Origin: Streptomyces candidus
Lineage (GTDB): Bacteria > Actinomycetota > Actinomycetes > Streptomycetales > Streptomycetaceae
Assembly: GCF_014207445.1 (NCBI RefSeq)
Contig: NZ_JACHEM010000005.1
Coordinates: forward strand, 62,001 to 126,000
Reading direction: 5' to 3'
DNA length: 64,000 nt
The notes under the pieces are model-generated. The model had not been told where the DNA came from. It made no database searches and worked only from the letters and a program-made list of their open reading frames with translations. How positions within the stretch are numbered: position 1 is the first letter of the stretch; each line of letters begins with the position of its first letter. A program made the position numbers and the translations under genes. Positions 44,674 to 53,404 of the stretch are shown here, one piece after another.

Positions 44674-46101
44674 TCAGGCGGAGTCGGCCGAACCGGCGTG
44701 GTGGCCGGCGCGGTGCCGGGCGGTCGCGGCCTCGGCATGACGGCCCAGCTGGTCGGCGAGCCGCGCCTGGGCGAGCCAGTTGTACGGGCAGGCCGGGCGC
44801 AGGGAGAGACGCTCGCTGATCAGGGAACGGGCCAGGTCGGTTCGACGCGAGCGCAGTGCGGCCTCCAGGAGGGTCTTGTGCACGGCGTCCCGCTGCGCGT
44901 GGCTGCCGCCGAACCCGGCGAGCCGGTGGCGGACCGGGAGCAGTAGCTCGACCACCGCTTCGTAGCGGCCTGTTCCGTGTGCGAGGAGCGCCTCGCACAC
45001 GGGCAGGCCGACGTCGGCGGTCATGGCCCGGTTCGACACCGGGCGTCCGGCCGCGTCCCGAGGGGCTGCCAGCCAGCGGCGACGGTCGGCGACCAGCCGT
45101 TCGGCGTCGGCGAAACGGCCGGCTCCCACGTACGCCATCACGGTGTGGGCGTCGTTGAACGCGTAGTGCGGAGCGTCCGCGCGCGCGGCCCACATGTCCG
45201 CGAGCCGGTTCCAGCGCGCCGGCTGCGCGTCGCCCGAGAGGAACAGCCTCCACAGCAGGGCCGACGCGTCCAGCAGTTGCATGGCGAGTGCGTCCGTGCC
45301 GCACTCGCGGGGAAGGATCGAGGCGTCGTACACGTCCAGGACGCGGTCGGTGCCGCCCGTTTCCATGGCGAACAGCGCGTAGTGCCACCAGTTGTGAACG
45401 TTCAGGAAGTTGCCGGTGGACCAGTCGGCCACGTGCGCGTCGAGGAACCGGATGCCGTCGGCGAACCGGCCGCGCATCTCGAAGGTGTGCGCCACGCCGT
45501 GCACGCCCCAGACGTCACGCGGGTTGTGGGCAAGGGCCTCCCGGCCTGCTTCCTCCGCCTGCTCGTAGTGGCCGGACTCCTCCAGCCCGAAGGCGTACAT
45601 CCCCTTCAGCGGGCCGTAGTGCGGGTCCGTCTCGTCCCAGGCCCCCAGCGCCCCGCCGATGCGGTCGCGCAGTCGGTTCGCGTCGCCCGTGAGGAAGTCG
45701 AGCTGGTGGCCCGCGGCCAGTGCCAGCGCGTCCCGGGGCCAGCCGACCGACAGCTCGTCGAGCAGCCGGGCGGCTCCGTGGAGGTCACCGTCGAGGCACG
45801 CTCCGGCCGCGGCCAGGTGCATCCGTTCCCGGGGAGTGGTCCGCGCGTGGTCGAGCGCGGCGCGGAAGCGGGCGAAGGGGCCGCGGGCCGCGGCGGCCTG
45901 CGTCTGCTCGGTACCGAGGACCGCCAGATAGGCGTGGAGCGCGTGCCCCATCGGGGAACCGGGGGAAGCCTTCAGGACGTCCGCCGCCCGGTCCGAGACA
46001 TCGGGTCGGAAGAACAGCAGGGAGTCCAGGGCCCGTTCGTAGTGCTCCGCGGCGTCACGGCTCGTGTCGCTCATGGTGAGTCGGTGCCGGTCCACTGTCA
46101 T
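44674..46101 (-). CDS. Tetratricopeptide-repeat protein, TTC38-like
   Basis: 475-residue soluble helical protein. It has repeated TPR-like helix pairs (HYERALDSLLFFRPDVSDRA; GLEESGHYEQAEEAGREALAHNPRDVWGVHGVAHTFEM; GRFADAERLVADRRRW) and the TTC38-type signature FLNVHNWWHYALFAMETG near residue 235. The family is conserved from bacteria to animals without a defined activity. The ATG at 46101 has GGGAG 8 bp upstream; the ATG at 46074 lacks one. Convergent with the NPP1 gene. Confidence 0.85.
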   Translation of the reverse strand: MTVDRHRLTMSDTSRDAAEHYERALDSLLFFRPDVSDRAADVLKASPGSPMGHALHAYLAVLGTEQTQAAAARGPFARFRAALDHARTTPRERMHLAAAGACLDGDLHGAARLLDELSVGWPRDALALAAGHQLDFLTGDANRLRDRIGGALGAWDETDPHYGPLKGMYAFGLEESGHYEQAEEAGREALAHNPRDVWGVHGVAHTFEMRGRFADGIRFLDAHVADWSTGNFLNVHNWWHYALFAMETGGTDRVLDVYDASILPRECGTDALAMQLLDASALLWRLFLSGDAQPARWNRLADMWAARADAPHYAFNDAHTVMAYVGAGRFADAERLVADRRRWLAAPRDAAGRPVSNRAMTADVGLPVCEALLAHGTGRYEAVVELLLPVRHRLAGFGGSHAQRDAVHKTLLEAALRSRRTDLARSLISERLSLRPACPYNWLAQARLADQLGRHAEAATARHRAGHHAGSADSA

Positions 46102-46438
46102 CGGGGCTCCCAGGGCTCTGGAGGAAGGACTGCGCCGGGCGGGGCGTGTCCCCATCCTGCCCGGGGAGTCGCGCTCGACGACTGCCGACGGCCCGACGGC
46201 CCCGTGACGGCACGGCAGGTGTTCACGGGCAGTTCACCCGAGGGTGTCTTCCGCCCACCCCGGTGCGGCTCTCCCGCTTGATCGAATACCCGTAGAGGTC
46301 TGGACCAATGCGCCATGTCAATTACGTGTCGTATCAAGCCAGTTGTCGCTGTCGCTGTTTATTGGTCTAAACCTTTGGCACTACAGTGAGGCGCTGAAGG
46401 AAGCAGAAAGACCCTTATACGCAGCCAAGGGGTGCTTT
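46102..46438 (+). other. 337-bp leader with AT-rich, DasR-like sites before the glycosyltransferase
   Basis: Non-coding, with unusually low GC between 46300 and 46440. It includes GGTCTGGACCAAT (46297-46309) and TTGGTCTAAACCTT (46372-46385), both close to the TGGTCT(A/G)GACCA dre/chitinase-promoter element, 75 bp apart. Probably the control region of the glycosyltransferase-acyltransferase pair. Confidence 0.5.
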
Positions 46439-48199
46439 ATGACGATGCATCATCTTCCGCAGCCTCCCTCCGACGACGAGCTCTTCTGGTACTTCGGCCC
46501 GCAGCGCCGCTGGGTCCTGGTCAGTACCTCGCTCGCCTTCGTGCTCGCCGCCACCATGTTCACCTTCGCGCTCCGGACGCCCGCCCTGTGGGCCTTCCTC
46601 GCCGTCCTCTGTCTCAACGCCGTGGCCCTCGTGCTCTCGTCCGTCAACAGCCTGCGACAGCGCAGGCTCACCCGGCAGTCGCACGAGGTCCTCGTCCGCG
46701 CCTGGGCGCCCGCCGATCCGCCGGGCGTCGACCTGTACCTGCCGACCTGCGGCGAACCGCTGCCGGTCCTCGCCAACGCCTACCGCGCGGTGGCCGGGAT
46801 GGACTGGAACGGGCCGCTCACCGTCTGGGTCCTGGACGACGCCGACCGGCCCGAGGTCGCACGGCTCGCCGCCGCACACGGCTACCGGTACGTCGTACGG
46901 CCCGACCGCGGACACCTGAAGAAGGCGGGCAACCTCAACCACGCCCTCACCCTGAGCGACGCCGAACTCGTCGCCATCCTGGACGCGGACTTCGCGCCCC
47001 GCGCGGACTTCCTGCACCACCTCGTCCCGTACCTCACCGATCCCCGGGTCGGCATCGTGCAGAGCCCGCAGTGCTTCGACACCGACGAGACCATGGGCTG
47101 GGTCCAGCGCGCCGCCGGGTCGGCCCAGGAATGGTTCTTCCGCTGGATCCAGCCCTCCCGGGACGCCAGCGACGCCGCCATCTGCTGCGGCAGCAACGCC
47201 GTCTACCGGCGGCGCGCCCTCGACCTCGCCGGCGGATTCGCCAGGATCGCCCACAGCGAGGACCTGTACACCGGACTCGCCCTGCACGAACAGGGCTTCC
47301 GCACCCAGTACGTCCCGGTCCTCGTCGCGAAGGGCACCTCTCCCGACGAACTGGGCGCCTACGTCAACCAGCAGTACCGCTGGGCGATGGGCAACCTGCA
47401 CCTGCTCTCCCACCCGGTGCTGCGCCGGATGCGCGCCCCCTGGCGGATGCGGCTGTGCTTCTACGAGGGCGTCGTCGGCTACCTCACGACGGCCGTCAAC
47501 ACTTTCGCCGCACCCTTGCCGCCCCTGGTGATGCTGTACTTCCACCCCGACGACATCCGCCCCTGGCACGTCCTGCCGCTGCTCGCCCCGCTGTGGCTGT
47601 GGCACGTCCTGCTGCCACGCGTCAGCCGTACCCGCTGGCGCGTCGAGGTCGTCCGCGCCAACGTCCTGACCAGCGTCGCCGCCGCGACCGCGTTCCTGCA
47701 CACGGTGCGGGGCCGCAGCGCCGCCTGGGTCCCCACCGGAGCACGCGGGGCGCAGTCCGGGGGCGGCATGGCCGGACGGGTCATCGCCGTCTCCCTGTGC
47801 TGGCTCGTCCTGTCCAACGGAGCGGCCGCGGCCGGCCTCGCCCTGGCCGTCGCCCGCAACGGGTGGGAACCGAACTGGGGCCTGCTCCTCTACTTCCTGG
47901 TCCAGTGCCACATCAACGTGCCCCTCATCGGCGCCCTCTGGGCCGAACGCCGTGCGGCGGGACGGCCGCGTCCCGCCGAGGCGCGGCGCCCCCTGCCCGA
48001 CCGGGTACGGCGTGCCGCGACCGTGCTCCGGGGCACGGCCGTGCGCGACGCGCGGGTGACGTACGTACCGGACGCCTCACCGCGTGCCCGGGTGCTGCCC
48101 CGCCGCTGGCCGGAAACCCTGGCCGCCTCCGCGCTCCTTCTGCTCACCGCCCTGCTGGCGTCCGGCTGGGTCAACCCGATGCTGCCGTGGCTGAGTTGA
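46439..48199 (+). CDS. Cellulose-synthase-like family 2 glycosyltransferase
   Basis: 586-residue processive beta-glycan synthase of the inner membrane. Two N-terminal helices (28-72) lead into the GT2 domain: first Asp pair VLDDAD (133-136), DxD LDADF (182-184), catalytic base HSED (Asp275) and QQYRW (311-315). At least four C-terminal helices follow. These are the four invariant motifs of cellulose and hyaluronan synthases. There is no PilZ domain and no GlxA oxidase gene beside it. The ATG at 46439 has AAGGGG 7 bp upstream. It is followed 32 bp later by the acyltransferase gene, which suggests an exopolysaccharide that is made and then modified. Confidence 0.9.
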   Translation: MTMHHLPQPPSDDELFWYFGPQRRWVLVSTSLAFVLAATMFTFALRTPALWAFLAVLCLNAVALVLSSVNSLRQRRLTRQSHEVLVRAWAPADPPGVDLYLPTCGEPLPVLANAYRAVAGMDWNGPLTVWVLDDADRPEVARLAAAHGYRYVVRPDRGHLKKAGNLNHALTLSDAELVAILDADFAPRADFLHHLVPYLTDPRVGIVQSPQCFDTDETMGWVQRAAGSAQEWFFRWIQPSRDASDAAICCGSNAVYRRRALDLAGGFARIAHSEDLYTGLALHEQGFRTQYVPVLVAKGTSPDELGAYVNQQYRWAMGNLHLLSHPVLRRMRAPWRMRLCFYEGVVGYLTTAVNTFAAPLPPLVMLYFHPDDIRPWHVLPLLAPLWLWHVLLPRVSRTRWRVEVVRANVLTSVAAATAFLHTVRGRSAAWVPTGARGAQSGGGMAGRVIAVSLCWLVLSNGAAAAGLALAVARNGWEPNWGLLLYFLVQCHINVPLIGALWAERRAAGRPRPAEARRPLPDRVRRAATVLRGTAVRDARVTYVPDASPRARVLPRRWPETLAASALLLLTALLASGWVNPMLPWLS

Positions 48200-48231
48200 C
48201 GCCCGCGGCCGAGTCGAAAGGTCCTCTCGCC

Positions 48232-50868
48232 GTGAACCTCCCCGTCGTGCCCGAACGGCCGCCCGCCCGGACCGGCACCACCCGCCGTCAGGGCCCCGCG
48301 CGGCCCGCGGGCGAGTCCGGTCCGCATCCGCACCGGTCCGTGTTCCGACCCGACATCGAGGGCCTGCGCGCCGTCGCCGTCCTCGCGGTCCTCGCCTTCC
48401 ACGCCGGCATACCCGGCCTGGCCGGCGGATTCGTCGGCGTGGACGTCTTCTTCGTCATCTCCGGCTACCTGATCACCGGACTGCTGGCCCGGGAGGCGGT
48501 CAGCACCGGCCGCGTCCGGCTCGGCGACTTCTTCTCCCGGCGCGCCCGCCGACTGCTGCCCTCCGCCGCCGTGGTGCTCGCCGCCGTCGCGGTCGCCGGA
48601 GCGTGGCTCACCGCGCCGCTGCGCCGCACCGACCTGGCGAACGACGTCCTCGCCGCCGCCCTGTCGGTGGCCAACTGGCGCTTCGTGTCCCAGCAGACCG
48701 ACTACCTCGCCGCGGGCCACGACCAGAGCCCACTGCTGCACTTCTGGTCCCTGGCCGTCGAAGAGCAGTTCTACCTGCTCTGGGCCCCCCTGCTGGCGCT
48801 GTGCGCCTTCGCCGCGGTACGGGGGCTGCGCGCCGCCCGCAGGGGCCGGGCCGTCCGGGGGGCGGTGGCCCTCCTCGCGGTACCGCTGGTCCTCGGCACG
48901 TTCGCGCTGAGCCTGTACTGGACCGGCGAGTCGGCGGCCCTCGCGTACCTCTCGACCCCCGCCAGAGTCTGGCAGTTCGGCGTCGGCGCACTGCTCGCAC
49001 TGCTCCCGTGGCACCTGCTGCGCGGACCGCGCCCGCTCAGGCTGCTGTGCGGCTGGGCAGGCGTGGCGGCCGTCGTCGGCAGCGTCCTGGTGTACGACGC
49101 CACCACCCCGTACCCGGGCACCGCGGCCCTCGTGCCGACCCTTGGCACCGCTGCCGTCATCCTGGCCGCCATCCCCGGCCGGGGCGAACGGAACGTCCAG
49201 GGCGCCTACGGAGTCGGACGGCTCCTCGCGGGCCGCGCGCCCCGAGCCATCGGCAGGCTCTCGTACAACCTCTACCTGTGGCACTGGCCCGTGCTCGTCC
49301 TCGCCGAGGTCCGCCTGGGCCCCCTGGACTGGCCCGCGAAGACCGCCCTGACGCTGGCGGCCGTCCTGCCCGCCCTGGCCACCCTGCGCTGGGTCGAACA
49401 GCCGCTGCGCCGCAGCCGGACCGTTTCCGAACTGCCACGGCGCGGCCTCGCGGTCGGCGTCTCGGCCGTGGTGCTGCCCGTCGTGCTCGCCCTGGTGATG
49501 GGCACCACCGCCCTCCAACACCTCGGCCCCGCCCAGCCGGTGGACCTGAAGGGCCTGCCGCAGGGCGCAGTCACCGGGCCCGGCCTGCTCGCCAGGACCC
49601 CCGGCACCCGCCCCCCGCAGGGCCCGCCCGAGCCGAGCCCCCTCCAGGCGCGCAAGGACTTCCCGCCGGACGGCGCGTGCCAGGTGGCGCCGGCCGAAAC
49701 CCGCAGCCCCACCTGCCTGTTCGGCGCGGCCGACAGCCCCGGCCGCATCGTCCTGCTCGGCGATTCGCACGCCGGCCAGTGGTTCTCCCCGCTGCTCGCC
49801 CTCGCCTCCCAACGCGGCTGGGCCCTTCAGGAGTTGGTGAAACAGGGCTGCCCGCTTCCCCGGCTCACCGTCCACAACCCGCAGCTGGGACGTACCTACC
49901 ACGAGTGCGACACCTGGCGGGCCGACACCCTCGACCGGCTGAAGCGCGGGCCCCGGCCCCGGCTGATCGTCGTGTCCTCGCTCAACCGCTACACCGCCGA
50001 CCACAAGCTGCTCAAGGAGGCCTGGAAGCACACCCTCACCGCGCTGCGGGGGACGGGCGCGCCGATCGTCCGCCTGGAGGACACCCCGGTACCGGGCAAG
50101 GACATCCCGGCGTGCGTCTCCGGCCACCTCGACGACCCGCAGGCGTGCGACTTCCCCCGCTCCGACGCCCTCCGCCCCGACCCGCTGCCCCAGCTGATCG
50201 CCGCGGGGGCCGTGCCCGGTGTACACGGCGTCGGCGTCAACGAGGTCCTGTGCCCGCCCGCCGCGCCCACGTGCCCCGCCGTCCGGGACGGCATCCTCCT
50301 CTACCGTGACGACGCCCACCTCACGAACGTCGCCGCTGTGCTCCTCACCGGCCGTCTGGAACGCCTCCTGACCAGCACGGGCGCACTGCCGCCGCCCGCC
50401 ACGCCCGCGGGGGCGAGGCCCGGCGCCGGCACGAAGCCGGACGCCGGGATGCCGGGCACCGGGACCGAGCCGGACGCCGCGGGCTGGACCGAGGTGTTCC
50501 GCGACGGCTTCGAGGGCCCGGCCCGCAGCCGTCCCCGTTCCGCCCACTGGCAGTACGACCTCGGCACCTGCTGCCCGGGCTGCCGCACCGCCTTCCACAC
50601 CTACGCGGTGGAGGTGGACCTCGCCCCGGGCGCCGAGGAGATCCGCTGGTACGTGGACGGCCGCGTCCATCACCGGGTGCGCGCGGCCGGCATGGACCGG
50701 ACCACCTGGGACAGGGCGGTGAACCACGGGGTGTTCCTGATCCTCAACGTGGCCATCGGCGGGAAGCTTCCGGAGGTCTACGGAGCCGTGCCGGGTCCGG
50801 CAACGCAACCGGGCCATGCGATGCGCGTCGACTTCGTGAGGGTCGCCACGAGGGAGGCATCGCTCTGA
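48232..50868 (+). CDS. Acyltransferase-3/SGNH protein fused to a GH16 remnant
   Basis: 878 residues, three parts. (1) An OafA-type membrane acyltransferase (40-410): PDIEGLRAVAVLAVLAFH, GGFVGVDVFFVISGYLIT, HFWSLAVEEQFYLLW. (2) An extracytoplasmic SGNH domain (450-730) with GDSHAGQW (Asp511, Ser512) and the C-terminal DDAHLT. (3) After a Gly/Pro/Ala linker, 752-872 reads as a GH16 laminarinase: WTEVFRDGFEGPA and YDLGTCC at the front, then FHTYAVEVDLAPGAEEIRWYVDG and NVAIGGKLPEVYG at the back. The usual middle with the ExDxxE catalytic motif is missing; 36 residues span what is about 165 in whole enzymes. The frame is continuous to its stop. The GTG at 48232 is preferred; an earlier GTG (48187) overlaps the upstream gene. 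Confidence 0.85.
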   Translation: MNLPVVPERPPARTGTTRRQGPARPAGESGPHPHRSVFRPDIEGLRAVAVLAVLAFHAGIPGLAGGFVGVDVFFVISGYLITGLLAREAVSTGRVRLGDFFSRRARRLLPSAAVVLAAVAVAGAWLTAPLRRTDLANDVLAAALSVANWRFVSQQTDYLAAGHDQSPLLHFWSLAVEEQFYLLWAPLLALCAFAAVRGLRAARRGRAVRGAVALLAVPLVLGTFALSLYWTGESAALAYLSTPARVWQFGVGALLALLPWHLLRGPRPLRLLCGWAGVAAVVGSVLVYDATTPYPGTAALVPTLGTAAVILAAIPGRGERNVQGAYGVGRLLAGRAPRAIGRLSYNLYLWHWPVLVLAEVRLGPLDWPAKTALTLAAVLPALATLRWVEQPLRRSRTVSELPRRGLAVGVSAVVLPVVLALVMGTTALQHLGPAQPVDLKGLPQGAVTGPGLLARTPGTRPPQGPPEPSPLQARKDFPPDGACQVAPAETRSPTCLFGAADSPGRIVLLGDSHAGQWFSPLLALASQRGWALQELVKQGCPLPRLTVHNPQLGRTYHECDTWRADTLDRLKRGPRPRLIVVSSLNRYTADHKLLKEAWKHTLTALRGTGAPIVRLEDTPVPGKDIPACVSGHLDDPQACDFPRSDALRPDPLPQLIAAGAVPGVHGVGVNEVLCPPAAPTCPAVRDGILLYRDDAHLTNVAAVLLTGRLERLLTSTGALPPPATPAGARPGAGTKPDAGMPGTGTEPDAAGWTEVFRDGFEGPARSRPRSAHWQYDLGTCCPGCRTAFHTYAVEVDLAPGAEEIRWYVDGRVHHRVRAAGMDRTTWDRAVNHGVFLILNVAIGGKLPEVYGAVPGPATQPGHAMRVDFVRVATREASL

Positions 50869-50970
50869 CCCCGGGCGCCCGTCCCGGAGTTCTGTACGGC
50901 CGCGGGGCAACAGGCGGGTTGCCGTCGGGAGTACGGCCGCGGTCACGCACCGATGTTCGTTCCGGACAGA

Positions 50971-51010
50971 ACCGTTCCCCGTGTCCCGGATCCGGAACAC
51001 GGGGAACGGT
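50971..51010. terminator. Bidirectional hairpin
   Basis: 14-bp stem ACCGTTCCCCGTGT/ACACGGGGAACGGT (50971-50984 with 50997-51010) enclosing CCGGATCCGG. It separates the convergent acyltransferase and the 74-residue coiled protein genes. Confidence 0.75.
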
Positions 51011-51023
51011 CGGCGACCAGGCG

Positions 51024-51248
51024 TCAGTTGCCGTAGCGCTTGTCGGCGTCGTCGCGCGCCCGGCGTGCCCTGTCGGCCCGCTCCCCGACCTGCTCCCGGG
51101 CCTGACCGCCGCGCTCCTGGGCCTGCTGACCGCGCTCGCGAGCCTGCTGGCCGGACTCCTGCTTCCGGTCCTTCGCGCTGTCCATGGTCTTCTCGGCCCG
51201 CTCCTTCAGTTCCTGCGCCTTGTCCTTGAACTGGTCGCCAATGCCCAT
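51024..51248 (-). CDS. 74-residue Gln/Arg/Glu-rich coiled protein
   Basis: Hydrophilic small protein beginning MGIGDQFKDKAQELKERAEK and repeating QARERGQQAQERGGQAREQ, predicted as a long helix or a disordered protein. It has no Trp or Cys and no signal. Such CsbD/LEA-like charged proteins are frequent in Streptomyces and appear with osmotic or desiccation stress; this one has no proven activity. AGGAG lies about 9 bp before the ATG. Confidence 0.65.
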   Translation of the reverse strand: MGIGDQFKDKAQELKERAEKTMDSAKDRKQESGQQARERGQQAQERGGQAREQVGERADRARRARDDADKRYGN

Positions 51249-51424
51249 GAGATGTCACTCCTAGGGAGGTGTGGGGAGGGTTCGGGGCGGATGCCCCTGA
51301 ACCCTCGACCAGGCTCACACGGACCCACGCCCTCCGCACTTCGATCAGTTACTCTCCGTGACCATCGGGCAGTGTTCCCGCGGTTGCGCCACGCCGAACG
51401 GTCGCGACGCGCAGAGAGAGGGCG

Positions 51425-51613
51425 TCAGCCGATTCGAGGAGGCATGCGGGCGGCGGAGGGGCGACGGCCGCCGACGTAGTCCTTCGTGCCGGGCCGGGAG
51501 CACAGCGTGATCGCGATCGCCGAAATCACCAAAGCCGTCACGAACGCGGTGAGTTGGGACTTCGCCGAGGCCGTGTCGAAGTCGGCCTCGGCGGCCATGG
51601 CGCCCATCGCCAC
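51425..51613 (-). CDS. Possible 62-residue membrane protein
   Basis: Open frame beginning MAMGAMAAEADFDTASAKSQ with one clear membrane helix (LTAFVTALVISAIAITLC, residues 21-38) followed by a short cytoplasmic tail. Third codon positions are strongly G/C, as in real genes here. No clear ribosome binding site and no family recognised, so it may be a chance frame or a relic of a larger transporter. Confidence 0.35.
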   Translation of the reverse strand: MAMGAMAAEADFDTASAKSQLTAFVTALVISAIAITLCSRPGTKDYVGGRRPSAARMPPRIG

Positions 51614-51843
51614 CGTGCAACCGAATGACCCGAGTGCCGGGCCGGGTGCCCGCGCGTCCGGCGTCGGTGGCCGCGTGGCTGCCGCGGGCCGCCCTGTCGA
51701 GCCCCCGTCCCCGGGCGTGCCGGGTGCGCTGATTCAATGACCCGGTCGCCGTGCCGCCCGTCCCTGCCCGCCGGGCACGGCGTACCGGGCCTCCGCGTTC
51801 CGTGGGCGACCGAAGGAGAGAGGCCGCCCTGTTGCTGCCGTTG

Positions 51844-52260
51844 ATGGGCATCCTGTCGTTCCTCGCCCTGGCCACCGCGGGAGCGGCTGCGACGGTCGCA
51901 GCGGTCCTGTCGCGGATCCGTCCGGTGCCGTGGCCCGGCTTCTGCGCGCTGCTCGCTCTGTGCTTCCTCGCGTCGGCGGTCCTCGTGTACTGCTGCGGCT
52001 GGTTTGCGGTCACCCTGGGCGGCCCGTTCCCGGTGGTGTGCGCGGACGAGAACGCCGCCGGTGCCCGGGTCGAAACCCAGACGCAGACTTTCTGGCCTCT
52101 CCGCAATGCCTGTGTCTACTCCGACGGCTCGACAGTGGAGCACCTCTCCCCGACGTACCACGTGCTTATCCGCGTGCTGGCAGGTGCGGCCGCTGTCCTG
52201 GGCGGGGTCGCCGCTCTGCTGCGCCTGCGGGCCCGACGGCCGTGCCGGGGCCCGGGCTGA
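51844..52260 (+). CDS. Hypothetical small membrane protein
   Basis: 138-residue protein with three predicted membrane segments (3-24, 32-60 and 108-128). Between the last two lies a 47-residue outer loop with Cys and aromatic residues (GGPFPVVCADENAAGARVET, FWPLRNACVYSDGSTVEHL). The AAGGAG at 51813 is better spaced for a codon near 51825-51832, so the TTG at 51832 is an alternative start. No function recognised. Similar conserved Streptomyces membrane proteins are annotated only as hypothetical. Confidence 0.6.
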   Translation: MGILSFLALATAGAAATVAAVLSRIRPVPWPGFCALLALCFLASAVLVYCCGWFAVTLGGPFPVVCADENAAGARVETQTQTFWPLRNACVYSDGSTVEHLSPTYHVLIRVLAGAAAVLGGVAALLRLRARRPCRGPG

Positions 52261-52430
52261 GCCCGGCCGGCGATGCGCGCGGGGGCGTGCGGCCCCTGGG
52301 AGGGAAATCCCCGGCCCCTCGACCGGCCGGCGCTTCGCCCCGGCTGTCGGCGCCGGCCTGCGCGCCAACCTGCGCGACGGCAGGCAGGGCGCAGTGCGAG
52401 GCGCCCGGCGGCGCGTGACACCCTGGCCGC

Positions 52431-52916
52431 ATGCTTTTGAGCGATCCCACAAGCAGCGTCGGACTCCGTCCCGTGCGCTATCAGTTCGCCACAACCCGGG
52501 GCGACGCCTACGACGACAACTGGTTGGTCATCGACGGCACGGTGACGACTCCGCAGGGCAGTTGGTCCTTCGTCGAACCGTGCCTGCTGACCGACGAGGC
52601 CCGTGAGGTGACCTCGTGGCTGCGCGCGGTGGCCGCCGGGACGGTACCCGTCACCCCACCCGATGCCGAGGGCGCGTTGTCACCGGATGTGACGTTCATC
52701 GAGCCGCTCGTGGCCCTCGGTCTCGCCGGGCGGAGCGAGGGCGGGGCGGCGGCGATCCGGTTCCACCTCTCCCTGGAGGCAGCGCCTCCGTGGCAGCGCG
52801 GCGACGACCGGCCCGCCCTCCACCAGTACACCGTGGACGTGCGGACGGACACGACCGCCCTGCTGCACGCGGCAGACCGGTGGGAGCACGCTCTTGCCGC
52901 CTTCCCGCCCCGCTGA
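52431..52916 (+). CDS. WapI-family immunity protein (orphan)
   Basis: 161 residues. The central DDNWLVIDGTVTTPQGSWSF, EPCLLTDEAREVTSWLRAVAAG and DVTFIEPLVAL match the WapI-type immunity family, which neutralises polymorphic contact-dependent toxins. No toxin gene (RHS/WapA) is in this window. It may be an orphan immunity protein protecting from neighbours or a domesticated member. The ATG at 52431 follows a weak site. It is 72 bp upstream of another small gene on the same strand. Confidence 0.6.
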   Translation: MLLSDPTSSVGLRPVRYQFATTRGDAYDDNWLVIDGTVTTPQGSWSFVEPCLLTDEAREVTSWLRAVAAGTVPVTPPDAEGALSPDVTFIEPLVALGLAGRSEGGAAAIRFHLSLEAAPPWQRGDDRPALHQYTVDVRTDTTALLHAADRWEHALAAFPPR

Positions 52917-52988
52917 CCAGCCTCCGCCGACCAGCGGATCGCGCAGTCGCGGGGCCCGTTGTCAGTGGCGGCTGGAAAGCTGAACGGC

Positions 52989-53285
52989 ATGAACGACGAC
53001 GAGCAGCTCCTGCGCGGCCGGGTCTACGGCTGCGACCACGACGTTCCCAACCCCGGCCCCCTCCCGCACCGCGCCTACGCCGAACTGGTCGGCGGACCAC
53101 TGGACGGTCTGCTGCTCGACATCCACGGATGGCGAGCCGGAGAAGTCGACGAGGGTGTCGCCCTGCCCACGGAGCTGGGACAGTTCCCCGGCGGCCGCGC
53201 CCTGTACGACCCGCGCCCCGGCGAACCCCGCACCATGGGCCCCGGTATCACCTGCCGCCTCCACTACTCGGGTGACGCCCCCTGA
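52989..53285 (+). CDS. Hypothetical 98-residue protein
   Basis: Cytoplasmic protein with the compact motif HRAYAELVGGPLDGLLLDIHGW (residues 27-48) and a PRPGEPRTMGPG stretch. Codon use is like real genes here. I do not recognise the family. It sits right after the WapI-type immunity gene and could belong with it, but nothing in the sequence proves this. Confidence 0.6.
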   Translation: MNDDEQLLRGRVYGCDHDVPNPGPLPHRAYAELVGGPLDGLLLDIHGWRAGEVDEGVALPTELGQFPGGRALYDPRPGEPRTMGPGITCRLHYSGDAP

Positions 53286-53404
53286 GCGCGTGCTGCCGCT
53301 TCGAGCACCCTGCCATGACGCCCCGAGGCCCGGCTCCCACGTCCGGCGCGGGGGCCCGGTCCGGCCCTCCGTCCGGCGCACCCGGCCCGGGTCCCGCGGC
53401 GGGG

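Noticed and set aside
46432..50868. 1478-codon frame suggesting a glycosyltransferase-acyltransferase fusion
   Set aside because: The first 600 codons are another frame of the glycosyltransferase gene; the real acyltransferase begins at 48232.
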